Program-made: the position numbers and the translations under genes
Notes under the pieces: model-generated
What the model was told of the DNA's origin: nothing
Database searches by the model: none
The model's input: only the letters and a program-made list of their open reading frames with translations
Shown: one piece after another, positions 35,479 through 43,785 of the stretch
Position numbering within the stretch: the first letter of the stretch is position 1
Layout: every line of letters starts with the position of its first letter
DNA from: Mitsuokella sp. oral taxon 131 str. W9106
GTDB taxonomy: Bacteria; Bacillota; Negativicutes; Selenomonadales; Selenomonadaceae
Length of the DNA: 63,383 nucleotides
NCBI RefSeq assembly: GCF_000469545.1
Contig: NZ_KI273066.1
Span: forward strand, 5,859-69,241
Direction of reading: 5' to 3'

Positions 35479-35490
35479 TTTCTCTTCCCT

Positions 35491-36975
35491 TTATTCCTGC
35501 ACGACGAGCAAGCGCTCCAGTGCCGCATCTTCCGCGCCGCTGACGTTCAGTCCGAGCTGCTTGCCCGCCGCGATATAGCAAAGGCTCGCCTCGTCCACGA
35601 CATCGCCGGGCACGAGTACGGGAATGCCCGGCGGGTAGAACATGACCTGCTCTGCTGCCGTGCGCCCTTTTGCCGCCCAAAACGGGACGGCTTCCTTTTG
35701 GGCAAAAAACGCCGTGCGCGGCGCCATGGCCTGTGCGGGGATGGGGGGAAGCGGCGGCGGTGCAGGAATCGCATGGGTCTCCCTTCGATGCGTCGCAAGG
35801 GCGCAAAGCGCACGAAGGAGCTTCTTCGCCTCGCACTCGCCGTCGGCATAGGAGAGAATAAAGAGCACGTTGCGCGCATCGGACAATTCGCATTCGATCT
35901 TGTACTGGTGGCGCAGGATGGATCCCGCTTCGACGCCCGTCAGCCCGAGCCCCGCGACGTTCACGGTGAGCTTCGTGACATCGAGATCGTACCGGCCTTT
36001 CGCCTCCAAGTACGCACGTCCGAAGCACCAAAGCCCGTCGATTTCGTTGATCGCGCTGCGCAGATGCTCCGCGAGGCGGACTGCCGCGCCGACGCGCGCC
36101 TTTCCGCACTCCGCCATTTGAAGCCGCGCAATGTCAATGGAGGCGAGCAGGAGCTGATTCGGGCTCGTCGACTGCAGGAGGCTGGACGCCTGCCGCACGC
36201 GTTCCGGCGCGACGCGCGAGCCGCGCGCCAAAAGCAGGGAGCCCTGCGTCATCGCGCCGAGGATCTTGTGCGTGCTCTGTGCCGCCATGTCGGCGCCCGC
36301 CTCGATCGCCTGCGCGGGAAGTGCCTCGGAAAAGCGGAGATGCGGGCCGTGCGCCTCATCGACGAGCAGCGCCATATCGTGCGCATGGGCGATATCCGCA
36401 ATCGCGGCGAGATCGGTCGTCACGCCGTAGTACGTCGGGTTGACGAGCAGCACGGCGCGCGCCTTCGGATGCCGCTCGATGGCATGCCGCACGGTCTCAG
36501 GCGCGACCCCCATCGCAATGCCGAGCCTCGCGTCGACCTCCGGCGCGAGATAGATGGGACGGGCGCCCGCGAGCACGAGGGCACCCGTCACCGAGCGATG
36601 CGCATTGCGCGGCACGAGCACCGTATCGCCAGGGACCAGCGCGGCCATGAGCATCGCGTGAATCGCGCCCGTCGTACCGTTGATCATGAAGTATGCCGCA
36701 TCGGCGCCGTATAGTTCTGCGGCGAGATGCTCCGCCTCGGCAATCGAAGCGTGCGGTGCATGCAGGTCGTCGAGTTCCTCCATGAGCGAGACGTCTTCAC
36801 GAAGCCCCTCCTCCGTGATGAGCGCAGAAAGGAGCGGATGTGCGCCAAGCCCCTGCTTATGCCCCGGCGTATGGTACGGGGCTGCGCCGTCTGCCGCATA
36901 GCGGCGCATGGCTTCGGCGATCGGCGCGCGGCGCTGGCCGCACGATGGATTCGTCTTTCCCCTCGCCTTGTTCAT
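35491..36975 (-). CDS. Orn/Lys/Arg decarboxylase-family PLP enzyme
   Basis: A 494-residue fold-type I PLP enzyme of the small (SpeA-like/YaaO) class. YHTPGHKQG opens the conserved part, VDEAHGPH (Asp206) contacts the cofactor pyridine, and Lys237 in STHKILGAMTQGS is the Schiff-base lysine. The C-terminal domain is present (HETHAIPAP.. and a PPGIPVLVPGD motif). Substrate could be arginine, lysine or ornithine, leading to polyamines; sequence alone does not decide. The gene overlaps the kinase gene upstream by 4 bp and precedes tmk, an order seen in Firmicutes where a yaaO-type gene precedes tmk. Confidence 0.9.
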   Translation of the reverse strand: MNKARGKTNPSCGQRRAPIAEAMRRYAADGAAPYHTPGHKQGLGAHPLLSALITEEGLREDVSLMEELDDLHAPHASIAEAEHLAAELYGADAAYFMINGTTGAIHAMLMAALVPGDTVLVPRNAHRSVTGALVLAGARPIYLAPEVDARLGIAMGVAPETVRHAIERHPKARAVLLVNPTYYGVTTDLAAIADIAHAHDMALLVDEAHGPHLRFSEALPAQAIEAGADMAAQSTHKILGAMTQGSLLLARGSRVAPERVRQASSLLQSTSPNQLLLASIDIARLQMAECGKARVGAAVRLAEHLRSAINEIDGLWCFGRAYLEAKGRYDLDVTKLTVNVAGLGLTGVEAGSILRHQYKIECELSDARNVLFILSYADGECEAKKLLRALCALATHRRETHAIPAPPPLPPIPAQAMAPRTAFFAQKEAVPFWAAKGRTAAEQVMFYPPGIPVLVPGDVVDEASLCYIAAGKQLGLNVSGAEDAALERLLVVQE

Positions 36976-38273
36976 CGTCGCCCTTTGCGCGGTGCTGTCT
37001 TCGCGCCCTTTTTCCTGCCCGCTGCGCGTCCCGATCCTTCATCGCGCGGCGTGCGGTTCGGGACGCGCAGATGGACGCGCGTTCCCTTGCCCGGCACGCT
37101 CTTGATGAGAATCTCTGCCCCGATGATGCGCGCGCGCTCCTTCATGCCGAGCATGCCGAAATGACCGCGCGGCTCCTCAAGCGGGTCCCGCTCCTCTGCC
37201 TCGATTTCCGCCTTGGCCTTTTCTTCCTGCGCATCGGGATCAAATCCATTGCCAAAGTCCTCGATGAGCACGGAAAGCGCCTGCTCCGCGTAGAGCATGC
37301 GCACGCTCGCCTGATCGGTTCCCGAATGGGCAGCGATGTTGTTGAGCGCTTCCTGCACGATGCGGAAAATCGCGATGCCGACGTGCTTCGGAACATCGTA
37401 CTCCCTGCCGTCGACGCCGAACGTCGCATAGACGATCTCGCGTGCCGCCATCTTGCTGATGAGCTGCTGGATCGCCGCCGTGAGTCCGAGATCATCGAGT
37501 GCCATGGGGCGCATGTCGAAAATGACTTGCCGCACGTCGCGCAGGCAATCCCCGATGCCATGGCGGAGTTCCACCGCCGTCTTCTTCGCCTCTTCAGGAT
37601 CGAGATCGATGAGCTTTTCGATGACGGACGTCTGCAGCATGAGATGTGCCATGTCCTGTGCCGGTCCATCGTGGAGGTCGCGCGAGATCCGATAGCGCTC
37701 GTCTTCCTGCGCCTTGATGATGCGTGCGCCGACGAATTGCTTCTGCTGCACCGTCTCGATCTTCCAAACGACGCCCGTAAGCTGTGTCGAAAGGTAGGAC
37801 AGCACCGAGCCGACGGCGAGTGCGAGATGCTCCGCTTGCTGAAGCATCCGATTGAGCCCCCGCAGGCGGCGTTCGAGCTTATCGCGTTCCTCGCGCAGCT
37901 TGTTCTCGTGCTCGCGCGCATAGCCGAGCGCAATCTGCACGTTCGTGACCTGCTCGTAGCACGCGCGAATCTCCGCTTCGGAGTAGGTGGTGAAGTTGCC
38001 GCTGACCTTGACAAGGTTCTGCTTTTCCTTCTGCTCCTCGCCAGAGAGACGATCAACGTCGGCGATCGTGATCTGGATTTCGGCGCGCACTTCCGATAGG
38101 CGCTTCCGTGCCTCGTCCAGCTCGCTGTTCACTGCCTCGTAAATCTCAAAGATCTGCGCTTTGCTCGTCTCAATTCCCTCGATGGTGTTGTTGAGGATAT
38201 GGCGAAGAGACCCTTGGCGCATTCCGCCCACATCGGCTTGCTGTCCGCTTCCCTTATCCTTTTTCTTGTTCAT
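36972..38273 (-). CDS. DegS-like cytoplasmic sensor histidine kinase, no adjacent response regulator
   Basis: A 433-residue soluble kinase. An N-terminal coiled coil (about 30-170) matches the DegS sensor domain. A HisKA_3 helix has ISRDLHDGPAQDMAH (phosphorylated His in DLHDGP). The HATPase domain has FRIVQEALNN, EDFGNGFD and GHFGMLGMKERA. No membrane segment is present, as in DegS. A DegU-like partner is not encoded nearby. The C-terminus ends in a Lys/Arg-rich tail. Start: AAGGCGG precedes the ATG at 38273; an open frame continues to 38513 but overlaps a separate small ORF. It is the first gene of the kinase-decarboxylase-tmk-rnmV-rsmA unit. Confidence 0.88.
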   Translation of the reverse strand: MNKKKDKGSGQQADVGGMRQGSLRHILNNTIEGIETSKAQIFEIYEAVNSELDEARKRLSEVRAEIQITIADVDRLSGEEQKEKQNLVKVSGNFTTYSEAEIRACYEQVTNVQIALGYAREHENKLREERDKLERRLRGLNRMLQQAEHLALAVGSVLSYLSTQLTGVVWKIETVQQKQFVGARIIKAQEDERYRISRDLHDGPAQDMAHLMLQTSVIEKLIDLDPEEAKKTAVELRHGIGDCLRDVRQVIFDMRPMALDDLGLTAAIQQLISKMAAREIVYATFGVDGREYDVPKHVGIAIFRIVQEALNNIAAHSGTDQASVRMLYAEQALSVLIEDFGNGFDPDAQEEKAKAEIEAEERDPLEEPRGHFGMLGMKERARIIGAEILIKSVPGKGTRVHLRVPNRTPRDEGSGRAAGRKKGAKTAPRKGRR

Positions 38274-38289
38274 CGAACCGCCTTCTTTC

Positions 38290-38499
38290 TCATTTCCTGC
38301 GTCCCCTGCCAACCATCCGCAGCAGCAAGAGGGCGAGGAACGCACCACCCAAGAGGCAGGGATCCTCGATCTTAACCAAATGCTCCAGTTCCTCTCCCTG
38401 CACCGTTGCGGCAATCGCCGCAACGACGAGGAGGGCGAGGAGCCGATTCGATAGACCGCGCGCATGCGCTTTGATGAATCCGATGGGAATCCCCTCCAC
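38290..38499 (-). CDS. Small hypothetical membrane protein
   Basis: A possible 69-residue protein beginning with GTG at 38499. It has two hydrophobic segments (about 16-34 and 48-62) with basic ends (HARGLSNR, RMVGRGRRK). It would be cotranscribed with the kinase gene 17 bp downstream. Ribosome site is weak and the frame competes with the extended kinase frame, so it may not be real. Confidence 0.45.
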   Translation of the reverse strand: MEGIPIGFIKAHARGLSNRLLALLVVAAIAATVQGEELEHLVKIEDPCLLGGAFLALLLLRMVGRGRRK

Positions 38500-38528
38500 T
38501 CTTTCGATTTCATACCAATCGATATCGT

Positions 38529-39509
38529 TCAGCCTTTATAAACATAGGTACGATGATATTGCAAATATTGCTCCCTTTTCCCATCAAGCTGTGAATGCAG
38601 CTTCGGCAGATCCATTCCGTCATAGATATGAAGCCGCTTTTGGTTCATGGGACTAATCCATGGAGACACCTTTACTTTTCCATCTGCCTGGAATGTAATG
38701 TAGCCTTGATCAAACAGGCGATCATACGTCGGCGTCAGGGCGAATCCATTTTTGGGATCCGTTTTTTCCGAATCAGTGGACTTCGCCCACGGTTTGATAT
38801 GCGAAGCAATGAGCAGGCGTTCATCGTTTACCAATGTAAACGGACAACAGCCCACATCGTCCAGCAGCTTTCTTCGATATTCTCCCTGTCCTTGACGGGC
38901 TTCCGAAAGTGCTGCTTTTTTCTTATCGGAAAGTGCCGATGCCTGAATGCGCGCTTCTTCTTTCCGTGCAAAAAGGGAATCGTATGCCAGAATATCGCTC
39001 TTATAGTCGACAAAAATACGGCAATAATAAAAAATTTTATTCTTCGCATCTTTTATTTTCATAAAAGAAAGATAGCTGATATTCGGCAGCCCTACAGCCC
39101 GCACAAGATCATAATATGGCGAATCCGATTTTAGATACACGCGCGGCGGATTCACAGAAACACGCGTCATCGAGAAGCGCAGAATCCTCCCCGCGCACGT
39201 ACCAATACGCGATTGAAGCGACTCGAATAATTGCGGCATGCTTTCTTTTCTCACATATTCCTGCTGTGGATTCAAATACTCCTCCCGTGCGTCCATCATA
39301 TATTTTTTAAAATCGTCCAAAAGGAAGAAGAAGGTCCGTCTCAAGTCATCAAAAAACGTGTTGACACGGTCGCCTTCATTGCCAACATACAGTTTCGCCT
39401 CACCGTGACCGCTCCCGATCTTGTTTTTTACAAAACTATCCGCAAGCGTGACGTTGTTCAGTGTTTCGAGAACCTCATACGATTTTCCTGCCAGGGAAAT
39501 CTTCGGCAT
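38529..39509 (-). CDS. HNH-family restriction endonuclease-like protein
   Basis: A 326-residue protein whose C-terminal ~110 residues have an HNH nuclease signature: LLIASHIKPWAKST followed by DPKNGFALTPTYDRLFDQG (the H...N...H/D zinc-finger-like fold). The N-terminal part is not recognised and probably recognises DNA. It overlaps the methyltransferase gene by 35 bp and is read in a different frame, indicating a coupled pair. AGAGGGGG lies 7 bases before the ATG at 39509. Inferred role: restriction partner of the C5 methyltransferase. Confidence 0.82.
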   Translation of the reverse strand: MPKISLAGKSYEVLETLNNVTLADSFVKNKIGSGHGEAKLYVGNEGDRVNTFFDDLRRTFFFLLDDFKKYMMDAREEYLNPQQEYVRKESMPQLFESLQSRIGTCAGRILRFSMTRVSVNPPRVYLKSDSPYYDLVRAVGLPNISYLSFMKIKDAKNKIFYYCRIFVDYKSDILAYDSLFARKEEARIQASALSDKKKAALSEARQGQGEYRRKLLDDVGCCPFTLVNDERLLIASHIKPWAKSTDSEKTDPKNGFALTPTYDRLFDQGYITFQADGKVKVSPWISPMNQKRLHIYDGMDLPKLHSQLDGKREQYLQYHRTYVYKG

Positions 39510-41265
39510 CCCCAAGCCCCCTCTCAATTGCGGGACAAGCCTCAAGCATACATTCCACGATATGAATCAGGACATCGACCACAATCGAGTTTCCCGCCTG
39601 TTGATACATGGCGGTATCCGATACGACAATCTGAAACGAATCCGAAAATCCCATCAGCCGCAAACATTCACGCGGCGTGAGCTTGCGCAGGCGACCATCT
39701 GTCGTAACGTAATTGTCCACGCCCGCCCGGTGCATTTTGTGCATCGTCGTAAGCAGGGGGCGCGCAATATCCAAATCGGTTTTCGGCCTGCTGTAAAAAT
39801 TTTTTGTACCAGGCGCAAGAACATATTTTCTCACCTTTTCGGAAAGGAAATACTTTTCTAGGTCAGGAATCTGCTTCTCTTCTGCCTCTTTCTCGGACTG
39901 AAAGACAAAATCCCCATGCCAGTTAAACTCTTGATTTTTCTTTTGGCAGAGCTGGATTTTCCCATCAATCTGCGTAAATTTCTTTGTTAAATTTTTTTCA
40001 TCTGTCACAAAGTCCACGCCTTTTCGCGGCAGAAAATATCCGCCTGGCACCGCATCGAGCAAAAAATCTTTCATGTGCCGTTCAAGGGGGACAGGCGCAG
40101 GAAAAGAAAATACCCGCTCTTCGGGAATGTCGTTTCGAAACCCTACGACGAAAAGCCGTTCCCGATTCTGCGGTATGCCATAATCCTTTGCATTCAGTAC
40201 ACGCCAGCTATAACGATATCCCAGTGAGGCAAACACTTCCTGCATCTTCGCCCACGTCCTGCCTCTGTCATGCGAAAGAACGGCCTTGACATTTTCATAG
40301 AGGAATGCTTTCGGGCGCACCTCATCAATCAAACGGGCATACTCATAAAAAAGCGTGCCTCGCGTATCCTCCAGTCCGCGCTGCTTTCCAACAAGGCTAA
40401 AACTTTGGCAAGGGCTTCCTCCAACGAAAAGATCTACTTTGCCACGATACTGCCTTCCATCCAAAAACGCTATATTCCAATGGTAGTCCTGTTCCGAAAT
40501 GGCGTAATTCGCAAAATAAGACGTCCTTACTCGGTTGCGCGATTCAAGTCCTTGATACAGCGCATCCACATACGCTTTGCGCTTTGCCCAGTCCTCCCCC
40601 ATCGCATCGAGTTCACGCTGCACCTTCATATAGTTTATCTTTTCATGCAGTTGGCTTGTCCGCTGGGCAAGGTCTTGCATGGTGCGAAGAAGCCTCTTGC
40701 CACATACGCCTTCAACATAGGCTGCCATTTCCTTCATTGCGGTCTGAACAAAGGCAGCATCCTTTTCGTCAACACCCGAAAAAATCTTTTTGCGGTCATG
40801 CTGCAGCTTTTCGGCCAACTGAAGAAACGCCAGCTTCGATGACATCCCTTTCCCTGCCTGCATTTTGGCACGAAAAGCACGGTACTCCCGTTCCCTGGCC
40901 TTTGGCAAAATGGTGCAGCGCAGCACCATATCTACGAAATGAACCGCACGATCCATATCCAAAGGCGGCAGTCTTTTCATTGCCTGCATGACATTTTGGG
41001 CCTCTCGATCCGCTTCCCTTAGCATATTGGCAAGTTGTTCCTTATAAAGGTCTTCTACGCCATCATCAAACTGAAGTTCAGCGATGAGCCTGTCAAGCGT
41101 ACGAAGTTCGGAAGAAATTTCCTCCGCATCGACAGGAATGTGTTTCGTCAGCACATCCACTTCGCCATTGTCGCAAGCGAATACAATCTCATAAGGAAGC
41201 CCCATCCGCTTCAAGGCGTGCTCAATCGCTCCGATCCCAGAAAAACAAGTTGCCAGTCGAATCAC
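39475..41265 (-). CDS. DNA (cytosine-5) methyltransferase with large internal insertion
   Basis: A 596-residue C5 methyltransferase. Motif I is CFSGIGAIE (8-16), motif IV GGSPCQSFS holds the catalytic Cys, motif VI ENVKAV, motif VIII QNRER, and motif X QQAGNSIVV. Between motifs I/II and IV is a ~215-residue mainly helical insert rich in Lys, Glu and Met that normal enzymes lack. The target-recognition region lies between motifs VIII and IX. Start: a GTG at 41265 placed 9 bases after TAGGAG is preferred to a TTG at 41283. With the HNH gene it forms a type II restriction-modification pair. Confidence 0.93.
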   Translation of the reverse strand: MIRLATCFSGIGAIEHALKRMGLPYEIVFACDNGEVDVLTKHIPVDAEEISSELRTLDRLIAELQFDDGVEDLYKEQLANMLREADREAQNVMQAMKRLPPLDMDRAVHFVDMVLRCTILPKAREREYRAFRAKMQAGKGMSSKLAFLQLAEKLQHDRKKIFSGVDEKDAAFVQTAMKEMAAYVEGVCGKRLLRTMQDLAQRTSQLHEKINYMKVQRELDAMGEDWAKRKAYVDALYQGLESRNRVRTSYFANYAISEQDYHWNIAFLDGRQYRGKVDLFVGGSPCQSFSLVGKQRGLEDTRGTLFYEYARLIDEVRPKAFLYENVKAVLSHDRGRTWAKMQEVFASLGYRYSWRVLNAKDYGIPQNRERLFVVGFRNDIPEERVFSFPAPVPLERHMKDFLLDAVPGGYFLPRKGVDFVTDEKNLTKKFTQIDGKIQLCQKKNQEFNWHGDFVFQSEKEAEEKQIPDLEKYFLSEKVRKYVLAPGTKNFYSRPKTDLDIARPLLTTMHKMHRAGVDNYVTTDGRLRKLTPRECLRLMGFSDSFQIVVSDTAMYQQAGNSIVVDVLIHIVECMLEACPAIERGLGDAEDFPGRKIV

Positions 41266-41317
41266 GCAAATAGCTCCTATCAAAATGCCTCTTGATCTTC
41301 AACGTCCTATCCACATC

Positions 41318-41346
41318 ATCATACTAAAAAGCAGCTTGTCTTGCAA
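41318..41346 (-). promoter_or_regulatory. Promoter of the methyltransferase-nuclease pair
   Basis: TTGCAA (41341-41346), 17 bp, TATGAT (41318-41323) on the minus strand. The same TTGCAA palindrome also serves as the -35 of the divergent promoter. Confidence 0.65.
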
Positions 41347-41369
41347 ATCCGCAAAAATATCGTTACAAT
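41341..41369 (+). promoter_or_regulatory. Promoter of the NOSP-family gene
   Basis: TTGCAA (41341-41346), 17 bp, TACAAT (41364-41369), about 50 bp before the start. The -35 is shared with the opposite promoter. Confidence 0.65.
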
Positions 41370-41421
41370 AGATACGGTATATTCGGGGAGTTTGCACACT
41401 TCCCCAAGAAAGGTGAGCAAC

Positions 41422-41874
41422 ATGAGTATTTTTTCGCGTTTTCTGCCGAAACGAAAGCCGGTAGAGATCCAAAACAACATTCCGAAGGAAAAAGCGTACA
41501 TCCGAAAGGCGTTCGGCATGTACTGCCACAAGCATCACGGCACGTCCGGCGACAAGCTCTGCCCGAAGTGCACGGCGCTCCTCGCAACCGTCATGACGAA
41601 AATGAATCGCTGTCCTTACGGCATCACGAAGCCCATCTGCGACCGCTGCGACCGCCCATGCTTCGGCCCGCAGCAGACAAAGGATTTCCTTGCCATCATG
41701 AACCGCATGTCGACGCGCATGTTCCTGCGCCACCCCGTCATGGCATTCAAGCACAAGCTCATGAGCATGGGCGTCGAGTACGCGAAGTACCAGCAGCAGA
41801 AAAAGCTCGACGGCAAGATCAAGGCAAAAGAAAAGGCTTCCAAGGAGCGCAAGAAAGCGCGCAAGAAAAAATGA
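41422..41874 (+). CDS. Nitrous oxide-stimulated promoter (NOSP) family protein
   Basis: A 150-residue Cys-rich protein. CHKHHGTSGDKLCPKC and CPYGITKPICDRCDRPCFG give about eight cysteines that probably bind metal, and the C-terminus is a long Lys-rich helix. These match the uncharacterised NOSP family; its function is unknown despite the name. It is monocistronic, convergent with ftsW. AAAGGTGAG precedes the ATG at 41422. Confidence 0.8.
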   Translation: MSIFSRFLPKRKPVEIQNNIPKEKAYIRKAFGMYCHKHHGTSGDKLCPKCTALLATVMTKMNRCPYGITKPICDRCDRPCFGPQQTKDFLAIMNRMSTRMFLRHPVMAFKHKLMSMGVEYAKYQQQKKLDGKIKAKEKASKERKKARKKK

Positions 41875-41919
41875 CATCCCCTGCCAGCCGAGCGCGCGCA
41901 AGGGGACATCATCGAAGCA

Positions 41920-43122
41920 TCATTTGACGCGATACAGCCGTACAGGTTCTTCCTGCGCGGCTTTTTCGCGTGCGAGGCGGTCTTTCTCCTCCTCGATCCT
42001 GCGGAACTTCTGATGTTCCGTTCCCTGCCTGCAGATGTTGATGAGGATCCCCATCGCCATCATCGTGACGATGAGCGATGAGCCGCCGTAGCTGATAAAC
42101 GGAAGCGGCACGCCGACGACGGGTCCGATGCCCGCGACCATAAGGAGATTGGCGGCCGCCTGCCCTGCGACGAGGAGCATGATGCCCATCGCGAGCACCT
42201 GCCCATAGACATCCTTCGCGCGCGCCGCCACGCGCGCACAGCACAGCACGAGCAGGACGAAGAGCAAAAAGACCATGAGCGCGCCGACGTAGCCGTGTTC
42301 CTGCGAAAAGATCGCGAACGCAAAGTCCGTATGCGCTTCCGGCAGGTATTCGTACTTGCTGACGCCATCGCCTAGCCCCATGCCGAACAGCCCGCCCGAT
42401 CCGATCGTCGAGAGCGACTGCACCGTCTGATAGCCAGTCCCCTGCGCATCCGCCCACGGATCGAGCATCGTCTTTATGCGCTGCAGGCGGTACGGCTGCA
42501 TGGTGATCATGAAGCTCGCGCCTGCGGCCATGAGGACTGCGAGCCCTTTGATCTCCAGCCCGTTCATGCCGACGATGACCGCCATGAGAATCGGGATGCC
42601 GATGACGATGCACGCCGTGCCCATGTCCGGCTCGAGCTCGATGAGCGCAAAGAGCACAAAGAGCAGCCAGTATGCCCTCCCGCGCAGGATCGTCGCCTTC
42701 TGTTCGAGCTTCATGCGGATCGTCAAATACTTTGCCGCAAAGACGATGCCGACGAGCTTCGCGAACTCCGCCGGCTGCAGGCTGAATCCGCCGAACGAAA
42801 TCCAGCGCCGTGCGCCATTGACCGTCACGCCGGCAACGAGGACGAGCACGAGCAGCGCGGCGACGATGAGGAAGAACCCCAGCGTCGCCATCGGGCTCTG
42901 CCATCGATGGTAGTTCGTGCGGCTGATCAAAAAGCAGATGAGGATGCCAAGCACGAGCCAAATCACATGGCGGATCAAGAAATAGTAGGGATTGTTGAAA
43001 TCCGTCGTCGCGAGCACGAAGCTTGAACTGAACACGTTGATCGTCCCGATCATGAGCAGCACGGCCATGATGACGACGATCGGCTCTGCATCGCTGCTCC
43101 AAATCGTCTTACGAATCCGCAT
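41920..43122 (-). CDS. ftsW: SEDS peptidoglycan glycosyltransferase FtsW/RodA
   Basis: A 400-residue integral membrane protein with about ten spans. Family motifs are present: NGARRWISFGGFSLQPAE, the catalytic-region Asp in LIELEPDMGTA, EAHTDFAFAIFSQEHGY and a C-terminal GVPLPFISYGGSS. It polymerises glycan strands from lipid II. FtsW is favoured over RodA only by general similarity; no division or elongation gene adjoins. The gene follows trmB by 12 bp. Confidence 0.9.
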   Translation of the reverse strand: MRIRKTIWSSDAEPIVVIMAVLLMIGTINVFSSSFVLATTDFNNPYYFLIRHVIWLVLGILICFLISRTNYHRWQSPMATLGFFLIVAALLVLVLVAGVTVNGARRWISFGGFSLQPAEFAKLVGIVFAAKYLTIRMKLEQKATILRGRAYWLLFVLFALIELEPDMGTACIVIGIPILMAVIVGMNGLEIKGLAVLMAAGASFMITMQPYRLQRIKTMLDPWADAQGTGYQTVQSLSTIGSGGLFGMGLGDGVSKYEYLPEAHTDFAFAIFSQEHGYVGALMVFLLFVLLVLCCARVAARAKDVYGQVLAMGIMLLVAGQAAANLLMVAGIGPVVGVPLPFISYGGSSLIVTMMAMGILINICRQGTEHQKFRRIEEEKDRLAREKAAQEEPVRLYRVK

Positions 43123-43134
43123 TGCAGCGCCTCC

Positions 43135-43785
43135 TCACGCGAACACGACCTCGCAGCGGTTGATCTTCTCGCCAAGCCCACTGAACTTCCGCTCGTACTC
43201 CGTCTCGATGTTGTCCGCACGATGCTCTGCATGAAGGTCGTACGAGATGTCGCGCACGGCGAGCCCGGCCGCCTCGAACTCTTCGAGGGAAAAATCGAAG
43301 AGCGGGCGGTTGTCGGTCTTGAAATGGAGCGTTCCGCCTTTTTCAAGCAGCCGCCGATACGTTTCGAGGAAGTCCCGATACGTCAGGCGGCGCTTCGCGT
43401 GGCGCTTCTTCGGCCACGGATCACAGAAATTGAGGTAAAAGCGTGCGACTTCGCCGGGCGCAAAGATATCCTCGATGTGATGGATGTCGAATACGAGCAG
43501 GCGCACGTTCGGCAGATTCGCCGCCGCGACCTTTTTCGCCGCCGCGTACAAGACGTCCTGCTGCATCTCGATGCCGATGTAATTGATCGCCGTGTGGCGT
43601 GCGGCAAGCTGGCTGATAAAGTCGCCTTTGCCCGTGCCGAGCTCGACGTGAAGCGGCGCAGCGCGGTGAAATTCCTCTGCCCACTTGCCCTTTCGCTCCT
43701 CGCCGATCGTCCTGTCCTTGCTGACGACGAACGCATCGTACGCATGGATCGCTTCATCAATCCACGGCTTCCTTCTCAAACGCAT
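43135..43785 (-). CDS. trmB: tRNA (guanine-46-N7)-methyltransferase TrmB
   Basis: A 216-residue methyltransferase with the SAM motif HVELGTGKGDFI, IGIEMQQDV, and the TrmB signature YLNFCDPWPKKRHAKRRL. It modifies G46 in the tRNA variable loop. The ATG at 43785 follows GGAGAAG and overlaps the upstream regulator gene by 10 bp. A longer frame to 43890 lies inside that gene and is unlikely. Confidence 0.96.
   Translation of the reverse strand: MRLRRKPWIDEAIHAYDAFVVSKDRTIGEERKGKWAEEFHRAAPLHVELGTGKGDFISQLAARHTAINYIGIEMQQDVLYAAAKKVAAANLPNVRLLVFDIHHIEDIFAPGEVARFYLNFCDPWPKKRHAKRRLTYRDFLETYRRLLEKGGTLHFKTDNRPLFDFSLEEFEAAGLAVRDISYDLHAEHRADNIETEYERKFSGLGEKINRCEVVFA

Noticed and set aside
41875-41919. 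Terminator between the NOSP gene and ftsW
   Set aside because: An imperfect ATCCCCT/AGGGGACAT inverted repeat exists between the stop codons but no T-run follows on either strand.
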